NCBI RefSeq assembly: GCF_032854445.1
Contig: NC_088302.1
Span: 25,185,788 to 25,249,787 of the forward strand
From: Liolophura sinensis
Taxonomy: Eukaryota > Mollusca > Polyplacophora > Chitonida > Chitonidae
DNA length: 64,000 nucleotides
Reading direction: 5' to 3'
Shown here: one piece after another, positions 10,850 through 24,174 of the stretch
Layout of the letters: every line of letters starts with the position of its first letter
Position numbering within the stretch: position 1 is the first letter of the stretch
Translations under genes and position numbers: made by a program
Notes under the pieces: model-generated
What the model saw: only the letters and a program-made list of their open reading frames with translations
Told to the model about the DNA's origin: nothing
The model's database searches: none

Positions 10850-11104
10850 CGTCGTCCCCGAGGAGTTAGCGTGCCATCGCGGCGCAATCAGCCAGCATCT
10901 CACCAATGCAGTCACTGTGAGTTCAAGTCCAGCCCATACTGGCTTCCTCTCCGGTTGTACTTGAAAAGGTATGTCAGAAATCTGCGGATGGTTGGGATTT
11001 CCACCAGGGTTTTAGCCGGTTGCCTACCACAATAATGCTGGCGGCCGTCGAATAAATGAAATATTCTTGGGTAAACACCAATCAAATAAATAAATAAATC
11101 AATA
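10850..11104 (+). mobile_element. diverged SINE (family 1-like, variant head)
   Basis: The head is CCCGAGGAGTTAGCGTGCC instead of the usual form, followed by CTCACCAATGCAGTCACTG, GTGAGTTCAAGTCCAGCCC, TCTGCGGATGGTTGGG, an ATATTCTTGGGTAAACACC variant and an AAATAAAT tail. The variant head resembles that of the copy at 29818. Confidence 0.85.
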
Positions 11105-11935
11105 AATGATCAGGCACAAAGCCCAGTGCTTAGTCGAGACGTTGTACATCAACTCGAGAAAAACGACATATGAACCCGTTCTGGCGAAAATATGGATCAT
11201 GACGGCAAACCTGAACGATACAATAAATATTATAAATTAAACACAAGTACTTACACCCAACATTAACTTTGAATAATAAGGTTGTCACCAAACTGCGTAC
11301 TTATTTACTGCCCTCTTACTGAAAGTTTTATTTCACTGATATCTTAGTCAGCTATACAAGCCACAGGGGTGCCAATGAGCAAGGGAATCTATCAGACCAC
11401 AGAATGTGTCAGAGAGAGCACTTTGTCTCTGTGAGTGAACTTTAACAAAATTAGAGAAAGAAAGAAAAGCTTTTTCACAAAATATTGACAAAGCGTCTGG
11501 AACCGCTGATGTCCTGGATATGTACACATGTTTTCCATAATTATGCCGGGTTTGTGGCAACAGATATTTATACATATCAGCCTGTTGTAAGGACTAATAG
11601 TACTTGAATATTAATCTTACACTTTGTAAAGCAATACAAAGTCTGAGAAAACGACTGAGGATTTACCTCCAGTCAGAAATCAGTATTTGGAAATGATCAG
11701 TATATTTGTGATTTAGAAAAAAGTTCACCTTTGGTAATTCCATACGTCGGGGATAGTTTTAATGCCTACACATGGGAAACCTCTACAATCCCGATCCTTG
11801 GGAATTCGCACATGAAAATTAAATGAAATCTTCCAACAACTTTTCTAATGTGGGCCATGTCAAAATTATATGTCAATGTTTGTATATGCTTGCAGTACGA
11901 ACATTGTATTGTTAATTGGCCTTTTACATTTACAT
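11105..11935. other. anonymous non-coding DNA
   Basis: No gene or repeat could be supported. Confidence 0.45.
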
Positions 11936-12095
11936 GGCCCGGGGGAATCCCCCGACCATCCGCAGGTTGCTTCTAGACCTTCCCACGTACGGCCAGAGAG
12001 GAAGCCAGCATGAGCTGGACTTGAACTCACAGAGACCGCATTGGTGAGAGACTCCTGGGTCATTACGCTGTGCTAGCGCGCTAACAATAACTGAG
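11936..12095 (-). mobile_element. SINE (family 1) head half, minus
   Basis: It runs from GCCCGGGGGAATCCC through GACCATCCGCAGGTTGC, CCAGCATGAGCTGGACTTG and TCATTACGCTGTGCTAGCGC to a damaged A-box remnant. The 3' half (CATTATGG block and tail) is missing, so the copy was broken after insertion. Confidence 0.9.
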
Positions 12096-12937
12096 GTTAC
12101 ATTATTCTCTTTTATATTGGTTGCCCTTCTTATACTTTGTCTTGACGCACATAGTCATCCCTTGTACTCACATTACATTATGTGGAGAGACTAACATAAC
12201 TGTAAAACTGAAAACGTACATGTGAGTTTTGAAATGCAAAAATAGTATTCTCTTTTAGTATGTGCCTGCTCGATGTGGTAAAGATAACTTGACAGTCACG
12301 CCTTGTGTACAGTTAATTTTGACTTTCCCTCACATGAAGCATAACCCTTTGACAGACGGTTGTCATGGAAACATGTAAATTAGCTGTTATAGAATCATTC
12401 AACAGAAGTCCTAAACGAGTCTTACGTAATTAAAGCCCATTGGACATTTGTACAGTAATACAAAAATAATCACCAGGGCTTTAAATCCCGTAAGTAAAAG
12501 GTCTAATACTGTCTGCACGAACGCTGCCAACATTTTTAAAATCTGACAAAATGATATTCAATTAATTTGTGTAATCCATTCCCCTGTGTCTTTGCATGGA
12601 TTCAAATATGATTCAAAACTTCCTATTTATACTTCATGTATTATTAGTTTCATTCCTATGGCCTCGTCATAAAGCTGGATACCGTTGTTGGGAATGAAAA
12701 ATGGGAAATTGGACCCATCAGAATAATTAATATTAATAGTAATACACACTTTCCTAATGACTACGTTAATATGACTTTCTCGCGGTTCTCTCACAACCTA
12801 ATTTCTATAGCTTAACTGGAAGATTCTAAAATGGAAAGTAATTATTCTCAATTTTTACCGTTGCTAACAAAAAGTAATATCAAGCTGTTATGACCGGGGT
12901 ACATGTCATTTACTATTGCCTTCTATAAAAATGGAGG
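12096..12937. other. anonymous non-coding DNA
   Basis: No supported feature. Confidence 0.45.
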
Positions 12938-13027
12938 AGTTCCCTCCCCCCTCAATGCTGGCCAAAAGTCGTATAAGTGAGATATTCTTGAGTACGGCGT
13001 AAAACGCAAATCAAATAACTAAATACA
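12938..13027 (+). mobile_element. SINE (family 1) 3' fragment
   Basis: Contains CTCAATGCTGGCC, GTCGTATAAGTGAGATATTC, TTGAGTACGGCGTAAAACGC and an AAATAACTAAATAC tail. About 90 bases remain. Confidence 0.88.
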
Positions 13028-13104
13028 TATGTGATTCTTCTGGTACGTATATTTCTTCTAAGCCTGTGCTTAATTGATTCACTGGAATTTCTGTTTCTTA
13101 AATA

Positions 13105-13334
13105 TAGTGTCATTTAAGCACCCCCCAAGGAGAGCATTCCTTCGCCTACAATTTGATGCAAGTTTCAGATTTCATCGTAAAACCCCAAGCATATATATTA
13201 TGTATGTATGTATGTATGTATGTATGTATGTATGTATGTATGTATGTATGTATGTATGTATGTATGTATGTATGTATGTATGTACGTACGTACGTACGTA
13301 TGTATGTATGTATGTATGTATGTATGTATGTATG
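13105..13334 (+). repeat. 230-bp unit copy 1: unique segment plus TATG microsatellite
   Basis: A 97-bp segment begins TAGTGTCATTTAAGCACCCC and ends CGTAAAACCCCAAGCATATA. It is followed by about 33 GTAT repeats, with a short GTAC block near 13282-13299. The segment end resembles the 3' end of SINE family 2 (AAACCCCAAGCA). The open frames (YVCM repeats) are read from the microsatellite and are not genes. Confidence 0.95.
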
Positions 13335-13632
13335 TAGTGTCATTTAAGCACCCCCAAGGAGAGCATTCCTTCTCCTACAATTTGATGCAAGTTTCAGATT
13401 TCAGCGTAAAACCTCAAGCATATATATTATGTATGTATGTATGTATGTATGTATGTATGTATGTATGTATGTATGTATGTATGTATGTATGTAGGTAGAT
13501 ATGTAGGTATGTATGTAGGTATGTAGGTATGTATGTATGTATGTATGTGTGTATGTATGTATGTATGTGTGTGTGTAGGTATGTATATAGGTATGTGTGT
13601 AGGTATGTATGTATGTTGGTATGTATGCATGC
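13335..13632 (+). repeat. 230-bp unit copy 2 with degenerate TATG array
   Basis: The 97-bp segment is repeated with about four differences from copy 1 (near 96% by eye). The following GTAT array runs to 13632 and is interrupted by GTAG, GTGT and ATAG variants, so it is older or has mutated more than the array of copy 1. Confidence 0.95.
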
Positions 13633-13690
13633 TTTGGATTTTACGTCGTACTTAACACTTTTTCAGGCAGATTACAATGAGGAGTGATTC
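13633..13690 (-). mobile_element. SINE family 2/3 3' tail fragment, minus (tentative)
   Basis: TTTGGATTTTACGTCGTACTT, AACACTTTTTCAGG and a GAGG remnant follow the TATG array directly. This resembles the inverted 3' end of the SINEs at 36713 and 43944. Confidence 0.45.
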
Positions 13691-13910
13691 GGTGTTTAGG
13701 AAAATAGCAACAATCCACGATCTTACCGGAAGTTAATGACTTTCTCAAACTTATTGTAACTGTAATTAGTGTACGGGCATATACATAATCATATAAATAA
13801 AACAATTTAGGTAATGAAACTAAGGGAGATTGTAGTCCTACTAATGTGTTGTTAAAACTTTATTTACATTTAATATCTATAATAGATGAGTAAAATGTAT
13901 CTGAACTGTA
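13691..13910. other. anonymous non-coding DNA
   Basis: Nothing recognised. Confidence 0.45.
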
Positions 13911-13911
13911 T

Positions 13912-13975
13912 GTTTTTATTTTATTTATTGTTTGACTGGAGTTTTACGCTGTACTCAAGAATATTTCACTTGTAC
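13912..13975 (-). mobile_element. SINE (family 1) tail fragment, minus
   Basis: TTATTTTATTTATTGTTTGA, GTTTTACGCTGTACTCAAG and AATATTTCACTTGTAC are recognisable; the rest of the element is absent. Confidence 0.85.
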
Positions 13976-15239
13976 ACTTCACACTTGAATCTCCTCTTTT
14001 CTAAGATTGTTGTCAGTCATGATTCGACTAGATTGTTAGTATGTGGTCCATGTTCCTTGACTTGATTAGGGTAGAGACCCAAAGATTTATGGAGTGTGAA
14101 CACCTAGTCAAAGGTCAGTGTCAGTGTCACGAAGATACATGCGTAATCTTGCCAATACCTAAGTTGATTGCTCTAACTTAACAACATGCAAATGTTCTGC
14201 GTATTCAAGACACACGTCCGGCCGAGTGTAGATTATCCTGTGTCCTTGTGCTCCAGATAAGAGCTGCGCTTCACACCCAGACCCCGTTAACACGTTGGCA
14301 CATCAGGTCTCACTATCGCAATTTCCATTACCAGCTTTCGCCAAAGGATTGTAAATCTGCGGTGAATGCAAATCAATAACATGACGATTCTAGCTGTAAA
14401 TAACAATCTCCAGCACAAGGAGTTGTAAGCTGCGAGCATTGTAACTACTGTCGGATATTACAATTGGTTAAAAACCCTTTAGAAAGTATTTTCTGAGATC
14501 TCAGGATTCACATATGTAACATATGCACTTTTAGACGTATTTTAGTTGGTAATTACTGCGTGAATTACTGCATGAATAAAAGTGAAACACTTTTATATAT
14601 TCACGTAAAATGTCTGTATGTCGAAGGCTTTTTGTATTTTGAGACCAGGATCGTAGCGTAACTTATTTAAGTTGGTGTAATTTAGCAATTACTTTGTTCG
14701 CTGAGCGTGAACTATTTTTAAAACTGAATTTACAGTCAGCCATAGCGGCGTCCATCTACTGTAGAAATAATCCATCTGTGCCACTTTCCTACATTTAGAC
14801 AGAAATTACTTATCACCACGGAGGTAAAGAAACCAATCCGAAGGCCTACTAATTAATGTGCGCCTCATGCGATTTTACTTTTGTTACCAGGGAAGGCGTG
14901 TTAATTATGTAATAATACACGAATAATGTAACACCCATCGTGTACTGTTATAGAAATTTCCCTTTGATGTAATATCGTGCCTTAACGTAGAAACAGACTG
15001 ACAAACAGACAGACAGACAAATAAACGCCGAGGCTAATTGTGTCCGCCGTGGGATCGGCTTGTAACGAAGATTCTCAGAATTATGAATAAACTAATCTTG
15101 AAAGCAGCTGCTTATCTGCACACAGCTTTGCGTTGTCCACTGTCCACTGTATATACTCTCAGCTGAGAGAAATGAAAGATATCTAATCAAAGGGAAGTCG
15201 CCATTGGTCACCTCCGTATTGTTTAAACAATCTTAACCA
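13976..15239. other. anonymous non-coding DNA
   Basis: About 1.3 kb with only a short impure GACA run at about 14995-15028. No gene supported. Confidence 0.45.
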
Positions 15240-15450
15240 TTACTGCACTGTTTTTGTCTAATTCTACTGAAGTCATGGTGCTAATGGGTGTGTAATTTGC
15301 TACTGTGTAAAGTTTTACATGAACAGAATAAAACCTAACTGAGGTAAATTAACCAAAGGTCGTATTTCACCGGTTAGATGTGACATTTGGCCAATTATCA
15401 CACTGTCATTGCTGTTTTGGGTTTACTCCCTGTGTTGTAAGTCTTTCATA
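15240..15450 (+). repeat. dispersed repeat, copy 2 of a pair
   Basis: Homologous to 9660-9870 in the same orientation, with identity fading at both ends. No TSD or terminal repeat was identified, so whether this is a transposon or a duplication is open. Confidence 0.75.
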
Positions 15451-18400
15451 AATCAACAAACTGATACAGAAAGTCACGGCACAAGTCTAAAACACCAATT
15501 TACGCTCGGACTTATCCAAGAAACAGTTCCTGAAGTATATGTCTATTTCTTTTACGGTGGGTGGTGAATATTGAAGAGTTCAAAAGTCTGAACTAGGACA
15601 GAACTGACGAATAAATACGTACTGAAAAACCTTAAAGAAAAGATTTTTAACAAATACAATGTCGTACTGAATATGTTACTTAATTGAAATTTAAAAAAAC
15701 ACCGCGAGTCCCTCTTAATGGTGTTGTAATAGAAATGTGGTATTCTTCTATTCTGACATTTCATTTTTACTAAATTTTCGCTATATTCTTGTCCTATAAA
15801 TTAATCCAAACAGTTCAAAACATCCATACTTCTACAATAAAAAAAATCTTAGGAGAAAGGATTTTGGAGATCTTGATTTTAATAATGCCATTGGAATTGT
15901 CTGTGACTTCAGTAAGCTTACTTACATGATTATTATTTCATTTTTCAGCTCCTGTAAATTAAATAATCCCTGGAATATATACACTTCCATCGTCCAAGCT
16001 TTGCGTGTAATTCGTTCAGATTTGTACAAATCGGATGACGTCTAAAACCGTGTTAACCTAAGGTTCATGGGAGTCAGACATGACACATTGGTCGGCGGGT
16101 CATAGTGACCCTGATCAGGTGCAGACTAAAGAAAGCTCACAGCACCCATGTGAGGTTCCTGCAGATGGTGTGTTAAAAGTACCCCGCCCGGAAGCATGCT
16201 CACAATGTATCTGGTTCGGATTCGAAATCGTTTATCTCACTGCCTTGCATTTATCACGCCTTAGTTGACATGGTATATCCTAATGGAAAAGATATTTATT
16301 TGTTGTCATGTTCAAGCCGATAAACTGGTTTAATATAATCCATCACTGGTAACCATGCCAACATGCAACAGGTTGCATAAAACAATGACTAATAATACGT
16401 TAAATAATAGGGAGGTATTCACACGAATTATTGAATGACTTTCTTTTTTCATCTTTACGATAAACATAGTTATCAGCTCTATGAGGTCACAATGATGAGA
16501 AGAACGGTAACTTGATGGTTCACGTAAAGACTGGTTGTTAATTAACCAATAAAACCAGGGTAAATTAAACGGAGCATCACCATCAAATAATCCAATATGT
16601 GCAGGACATGATGTATTTAAAGAAACAGCTCAAAACACTATGTATCAAGGGACACTGATGCGTGTACCAGGTACAGATAGAATCACAATGTTCAAGTTCG
16701 TAATCACTATGCATCCGTTCATAGCATGTTATCACTTGAACTCTCTCAGAGACCATATACACATATAAGGTATCATCTCCGGGAATTGAGAATTTCCATC
16801 TTGATGAAATGATGGGTTCACGACTGTTGAATCCCTTCACGATGACATGGCTATCTGAAAGCCAGTGTTAATTGAATAAACAGTCAAGCACTTTCTCCCG
16901 GGGCTTCAGTTACAAAATGGCTATACTTTCCATCATTTTCATAAGAAGACAGGCCATCCAGTCAGTTGTAAGATGAAAGCCGTCGTATCTCCTACAAATT
17001 GCCCTATGCTTGAACAAAGGGATCGTTTCTTTTAATATGCATATGGTACTAATGACAAGCAATGGCATTTCTCTAAGCTTTTATGAGTTTTTCCAGTCTT
17101 CAGACTTACACTACATATAACAACAGACCGGTGTGAAGAATATGAAAGTGTACGTGAAAATTGTAATCTTTAGAACCTACAGTTTATGGAGCATGGAAGT
17201 GTGAGCAAAATTACAGTTGTTTAAACTTGAACAAGAAAAACGAAACATAAGTAATTCCACAATGAAAAGTATATGGTCAACTGCCTTCTATGTTATTCCA
17301 AATACTGAAATTAAGAAAAAAGAGAAGATTACACTTTGAACTGCCAGTTCAACGATTGGCTTCTTTTAAGGCAGATGTACTCGTTTTGTAGTTAAGTGAC
17401 TAGCTTTTTGTAACTTGCTTGTCAGGATCTCAACAATATGTGACGTTTAGTGGAAACATTCGCACTTGCCAATTAGTTTATCCTCGAGGCAAGGTAGAGG
17501 TATCCGCCGATGGAGTACAATCCACCTTTCAAACATTTTATTCCGTCGGCTGACTTACAGACTCGTCCGTAGAATATCAGTAGACGATGTCAGGAGTGAC
17601 AGACTTGGATTGTGATAACTGTATTTATTAAGGCACACAAAAGGCCCGGGGTAGTTAAAATACGACTCATGTTTCCGCACTGTGTTATCCAACAGTTGCT
17701 CTTTTTCTAATAAAGCCACTGAGAGCAACATGACGATCAATTGCCACTGCACTTACGTTGTTTTAGCTGTCAGATAGTATGCCACCGTGTAACGCCACCA
17801 CTTTCATGCAGCTGTTCCACCTAGCTCACAAGCTTGAACAGACATTGACCAACTACATATATTCCGCGTCATTTATTTACTTTTTCCCTATTTCCAGTAG
17901 TTTTTTTGATACCATATAATCCTTGTCCATTTGGCAGAAAACAAGGAAAATCGAATGACCTCATGCGTTTGCCAGGATGATGTTTTACTGGAGTCCAAAT
18001 CAGCATTTAACCCTATCTCAACACTCATCTAATTTAAAACCGGCACAGTAAGAAATCAGTTTTAGGGAAACTTTCTCATCACTCATGTATTGACGTTAAC
18101 CACGAGGTACACGATTCCATGTCAAGACAATAAAACTGCTTACGGTGTTGTTGCAACTGTAGTAACTAAGCCGGAAATCACTGCTGTAACATGTTTTGGA
18201 CATACGCAGATGGCTGTTTCATGGGGGTACACATTTCCCCGCAATAACTAGTCTGGGCCAACCCGAAGTGACAATTCCTCTCTCAAAATACACGAGTACG
18301 TACTTGTACTGTGTTACCAGTTCTTTTGCACAGATGATTACCGTTCAGGCAGGAATGTACATCATGCCATGCAGCTTGACCGGAATTACTGTAAGCTCTG

Positions 18401-19010
18401 AAGGCTGGTTTCCCATTATGGACAGAAAATCCCATTCGTATAAATGAATAAATGATTACGTCTGTTATATCGTGGTGAGAACAGAAGGAATGATAATGGT
18501 TTATCGCCACCTCGGAAATATTGCTGTTATATCATGGCGAGAACATGGAAACTTCCAAACAGTAAAGCCGTTAGAACTTTCTGAAATAAAGCGACAGGAT
18601 GGGGTTAAAACTGGTCATGTCTAATCCATCGCACCATCATCAACCATCATAAAATTTCTTTGACACGAGAGGGAGGTGTCAAGTTGTTGTAAACCTCTTA
18701 GTCTATACTTATTGGTCGGACGCGGAGTTTTCTATAATGAATTTCAAATAATTCTATATTTACATGTATTCATGTGTATTATCACACTGGAACTGACTTG
18801 CTATATGTAATAATATAAACCAAAAATATGTGTTAATAAAACAGCAACATCAACAAAGCGTATGCTAAAGAATTCCTGGTTTGTTTTCTGTTATCGAGCA
18901 CCTCCCCCAGATGGAGAAAGGCCATCATCGCCTCCTGGACCAATAACACCTTGTGACCTCCAGTCATAAACTCCCTTGATGGGATGAGTTCATTAGTCTT
19001 ACTCAGCTTA
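15451..19010. other. anonymous non-coding DNA
   Basis: About 3.6 kb. Open frames such as 16583-16840 minus (85 codons) read smoothly but show no recognisable domain or clear splice sites. Nothing is called. Confidence 0.45.
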
Positions 19011-19121
19011 TTGTCACTATGTTACGCCAACGTTATAGGTACCACTACATTGTCACTATGTTTAATGCCTATTATACCACTATATTGTCAATATATTTAA
19101 CGCCTATTATAGATACCACTG
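19011..19121 (+). repeat. short degenerate tandem repeat (3 units, 34-39 bp)
   Basis: TTGTCACTATG starts at 19011 and 19050, and TTGTCAATAT at 19084. Each unit continues with an ACGCC/ATGCC-TATTATA-like part and TACCACT. Confidence 0.75.
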
Positions 19122-22100
19122 TATCTATCACTGACACACTTTACTTTATATGTAGTTATTGTATGAAAATGTATGTTTTGATTTAGATGTTTGAACACAT
19201 TATAATCAATAACGAAACGTCACCAGAAAATAAAGTGGGACTTGCTCATACCTAACGCATCAGTTAATGTGTAAAACGAAATAGATGATTACGTGATTGT
19301 GTATGCAGTTTGTTGTGTTGAATACATTCTTAGACAGCTGCATTTATCTGAAATAGAAATTACGATTGTGTACTTTCTTAGATTACTGAAATTGGTCAAA
19401 TCGAATGCACGATTAAACATGTTGTAGAGTGTGTATTATTTTTGATGGTAACAGTACTTTCTTAGACCACTTCATTAAATATTTTACATGTCTTCTGTTC
19501 AATGGTATAGGTAAGCTTATATTCATCTGGACAACACACTGAGTACAGGTATTCTATCAAATTAGACAAACCACATTCTGTAGATAAAAGATAATAATTA
19601 TGAATTTTTTCTTGGACTATGCGATTCGTTACAATGCATCATTTTTGGTACAATCATGTACTTTTTTAAAAAAGTTTTTACATTATCTCTGAATCTTGGT
19701 TAAAGAAAACGTTTTACATAGATCACGGCTTCTCACTACTACACTAACTGTTACCTAGGCGGTATTGATTAAACAGTTGAGTGATGCGATCTAGTTTGAA
19801 TAGAGCTGTGCCGTATATCCAAAGCAGTCTACGCTGCCTAAGTGTGTTCCGTTATGCAACACGCTATTTATAATCTTTCAACTGAGGGCAGTGATTATAC
19901 GAACCCCAAAGGTGGCAAACCAAAAAATCGTTAATCGATAATCGAGCACTCATACAGAATAACTATTCCAGGCGAAATCTGATAAATATGGTCACGACTA
20001 GGTGATTAAATTGCAGTGATCAGATGATGGCTGAACAGCTGTTAGGCGAAGACCTCAGTTCAAAGAGTGTCCCGTATCACTTGATTATAACATCAAGCAT
20101 GATTGTTCATTGATCAAGGCGGCCTCGTCTATTTGAAGAAAGCCGCTTGTCCCGGGCACGTGTTTTGCCATGTTATATTACTGAGGCTGCTGGGGTTATC
20201 GCCTCCCACTCGATCGGATGGGTGGAAAGTAAACATTGTCTCTTTGTCTAGCAAATCGGTTTTGTCTCTTTGATGTCTTTTGAGTGCAAGATTTCGCCCC
20301 ATGAGAAGTCAGGTCATTAATAATAAACGCTGAGTTTTGTGCTCACTGAGATTAAAAAAGCGTCTTAGTCTGCATATTTTCTGATCTTCATCACTTCGAA
20401 TTTTCCATCGTTTGTGGTGTTTTTCAATCATATGACGGCATATGGATTGAGGCATCTTGGAAAGTCTGCTAGAAATCTCATCTATCAGAGCACGTGACGT
20501 AGACCAACGCCCAAACAGATGGGAGAGATACAAACGCTACGCCATGTACGCCTACTTTTCGCACAACACACATGTCCCTTTTATCCCAATGTAGTGAAGC
20601 CTACATGTATTAAGGAAGCCTTCCCAGTGCTTTAAACACCTTAAACTCGGACTTATGTGATTAAGATTTCATGGAATAACCCCAAGGGTTATCACCACCA
20701 CCACCCACCTGTGAGGTAGATCGGTGTATTGAGAAGACTGTTTGGTCAATTGCAGCTGGGTAAAGAAATAAGCCTTCAATCGCAGTTTGACTTAAACTCA
20801 AACTAATAACTAAGATTGTTTTATATTTGTAATTCCTCGGCGACTTGGGAATTTTTGATGTAAGCGAAACGACGATGTTCTTTGAACATTTTCTGTTCCA
20901 ACACTGTTAAGTACACTGGAAACAAACCGTTATTTTATACAAGCAAAAAAAATAACTAATAAACATTTTTGTACAAAAATGTACAAACGACCTATCTGAA
21001 TGACATAACAACTCTATTGATGTCAGTTTTTGAAAAGGCTTGAAAAGGTCAGCAACAGGTAGAATTTGTATCGTGAACAGAAAAACAAGAGAAGCTAATC
21101 AAAACGTCTAAGTTTATGTTCTTGTGGCACAGAAGTGGATTCCATATCGACAGCTACCCGACCAATAAGATCAGCTTTATTGATCGTAGAAATCGAATAG
21201 CTTACTCCGTGGATTCCTCAAAGTGACAGTTTAGCTGTGGGCTGTTGGCTAACCATTGTAGGTAGACGCACGGACGCAGCAACATTGTGATGATCTGATA
21301 CCCTGCCTAGGTTATTATTATAGTGAATAGAGTGTGATAAGGAGTCTAATCCAGATGCACATGGCAATATTGGTTACAGCGCTGCGGAATACCTTACTAT
21401 ACTCAACAACGTAACCATGATATCCGGGACAATTTTACGCATGTTTGTTTGTCTAATGTGGTTTAAGCATTGTTTCATAATTAGTTTTTGTCATGCCTGA
21501 ATGGTTTACACTGTGCGATTTGTCGTATCGATTTGTCGTATTGATTTCGACTTCTCGAAGGAATTAGGACACATTCTATTTCGTGTGGTTTGTACAATTC
21601 AATAGTCTGCAATCTGTGAACGCGGCAATCCAGTTGTTTTATGCTTATTCGGCAAGTGAATTGGACAAGTCGATTCAAAAAAAAAAAAAAAAAAAACTGT
21701 GTGAGCGTGGCTTGAGGACAGTCCGACCATGGCAAAACCGGAACATCGAGATTAACGTGTAAGAAATTACTCAAATTTACGATTTTACATACTACAGAAC
21801 CTAGATGCCTGTAGAGTTCATGTCTGGGTCGTTAGTACTGCTCTTTTCTGACACAGTATCAAAAACTGTTTTTAAGCGTCAGGCGTCAAACGAAAAACCC
21901 GCTGTTACATAAGACGACTGTTTACGGTAAAGGACATATTTTTGGACGTTTATACTACAGAAGACACCAAGTTACAAATATATAATAAAAATATCGAGTA
22001 TCCACAGCATATTTTGTTCCTTACATCCAATTCGACCTTGTTCAGTAGAATGCTATTGGGCAAGAGAAAACTGTGACCATCAAATTTTGTTACAGATCTC

Positions 22101-22888
22101 AAAAGACAGACATTCAAGTCAACTTAACTTCTAACATATAGTATGCTACTGTCATTATAAGGTATTTTTTTGCTTGTTGTAACGCAGTACACTTTCCTTT
22201 TTATGTTTAGTCCTATTGCCTCTATTTTAATCTAGTTACGTGTAGTTTAAAAGATTCTGAAAAAGTGACCGATCTTGTGAACATAAAAAGCACAAAAAAG
22301 AATTTAATTGCTGTGGAAATACGAGATCTTTTCAATCCCTGACATTACGTGTTCGGAAGTGGCGCAGGTGTGTGAATCTCGAGTATATCTAACAGAAAAT
22401 GAATTGGCTCCTTGAAGTGACCATAAGACAATTATACAATCAATCAAACAACCCAAGTTTTACATCGTTCCTTAATTGGGTTAGACCATCAGTTGGCACA
22501 CATGGTCTAAGTTTAAACTTTTTAAAGAAAGTCTCAAGGCACTTTAATACCAGGATTACAGCCATTTATCACTTGACACTTTGTGACCTTGTAATAAACG
22601 TACATATCGAGTTTGAATTCAGCTTTAAAAAACAGTACAGATTTGATAATAATGTAATTATCAGCGAAAAGTTTATGTTCATTTTTTTGACAAATTACAA
22701 TTAATCACTTGCTGCTAACAGCATCAGGGTATCAGTTTTGCTTCAAAACTTTGCCTCATTAAATCTCAGTAAACCCATTCATACATCACTCATCAGCATG
22801 TGAGTGGGTGGAGTGGATTGAGGTGGGGATAAGAGGTGATAAGGTGGAGGTGAGCGTGTCGGATTATCTTTACTACCCGCAATTTTTT
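19122..22888. other. anonymous non-coding DNA
   Basis: About 3.8 kb. It holds a run of about 19 A at 21677-21696 without a recognisable SINE body next to it. A 74-codon charged minus-strand frame (20309-20533) begins only at a TTG and has no recognisable domain. Confidence 0.45.
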
Positions 22889-23172
22889 AAAAAGTACAGT
22901 GGCCTTTGTGGCTCAGTTGGTTAGAGCACTAGCGCAGCGTAATGACCCAGAATTCTCTCACCAATGCGGTCGCTGTGAGTTCAAGTCTAGCTCATGCTGG
23001 CTTCCTCTCCGGCCGTACGTGGGAAGGTCTAGCAACCTGCGGATGGTCGTGGGTTTCCCCCGGGCTCTGCCCGGTTTCTCCCACCATAATGCTGGCCGCC
23101 GTCGTATAAGTGAAATATTCTTGAGTACGGCGTAAAACACCATTCAAATAAATAAATAAATAAAAAAGTACA
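22889..23172 (+). mobile_element. full-length SINE (family 1) with 10-bp TSD
   Basis: The element proper is about 22899-23162, close to consensus, with the A-box TGGCTCAGTTGG intact and an AAATAAAT tail. AAAAAGTACA flanks it at 22889-22898 and 23163-23172. A small deletion in the GGTCTG-CAGCAACC joint and TTTCTCCCACC in place of TTTCCTCCCACC mark this copy. Frames on both strands are artefacts. Confidence 0.95.
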
Positions 23173-24174
23173 TGTAGTGTGGACCCCGTTGTTTCCTAAT
23201 AACGCTATAAGAACACTGAACACACTGCAAAATGTATTAAGCAGAATTAATATTACAAAAAAGCAGTTATGTTAACTGCAATTTATTCGTTTTCACTGGT
23301 CTGGAATTACACAAAATGCTGTTGTGTCATTACACTTAACGCGAATCAGATGAAAACAACGCAAAGGAACCGTGCCTCGAGGATGCACAATACTCCAGTA
23401 TAATACTGTTTTATGAACGAATACATGCAGTATGAAAGATCAGCGACGACAACTTGTTACTTTGCAAACCACACCTCTGAATACCTCTGAAATTTGGGTT
23501 CTTGTCAGTTTAACTCTGTTAGGATTTTATCCGAACTGTTTAAATAGTGGATGCTTAAATAGAGTGGCAACTTGCACACTTCTTTTCAAGAAGCCAAAAT
23601 CAGTCAAAAGGGTGCAGTGATGTTAACTGCAGTTTATTAAACGTTACTGGTCTCGTACGTTGCCCATTTTATTTGATCTATGAAGTTCATTAAGTTGATC
23701 ACGTTCAAAACAATATACCGGGTAAAGGGCAGCATGGTGATTAATTCGTGAATCTTCTTTCAATAAAGACGAACTTAAATGCCATTTTATAGTCTCTTAC
23801 CGATCGTTTGAACACGATGTGATTTTTCGGTGACGTGATCAATAAAAAAACTAATGATTTAACATGGATAAAACTCAAGCACATCACCATCTTCAAGAAA
23901 CTACATAAGTCATGCTATACATCGTAGTCATAACTCACAACACAATACTTTACCGAAGACGCGATCTCATTCTGAGGTCTAAAAGAGGATTTACCTGGAT
24001 TACCAAATTAAAATTCCCAGGCATATTTCGACAAGCAATTGGACCAGCCTCTCAGGTAACTGATTATGGATGGTACTTCTGTGTCATACATTTAACGTGC
24101 ATTAATATATTGGCGAATAATCCTAAACACGTCTAAGATGTTTGGTACCGTATCTTGGGGTTGGTTAAACCACA
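23173..24174. other. anonymous non-coding DNA before the segmental array
   Basis: AACTGCA-TTTATT strings occur near 23275 and 23625, suggesting a weak local repeat. No gene supported. Confidence 0.4.

Noticed and set aside
13074-13630. YVCM- and HTYI-type repetitive proteins
   Set aside because: They are translations of a TATG microsatellite in several frames and on both strands.
21677-21696. Poly(A) run taken as a SINE or retrogene tail
   Set aside because: No SINE 3' end or spliced-gene-like sequence precedes it on either strand, and no TSD was seen.
22899-22975. tRNA gene suggested by TGGCTCAGTTGG and GTGAGTTCAAGTCC
   Set aside because: A- and B-box spacing is too long, no cloverleaf or 3' end is formed, and the sequence continues into SINE body and tail. 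It is a SINE head, as are all the others.
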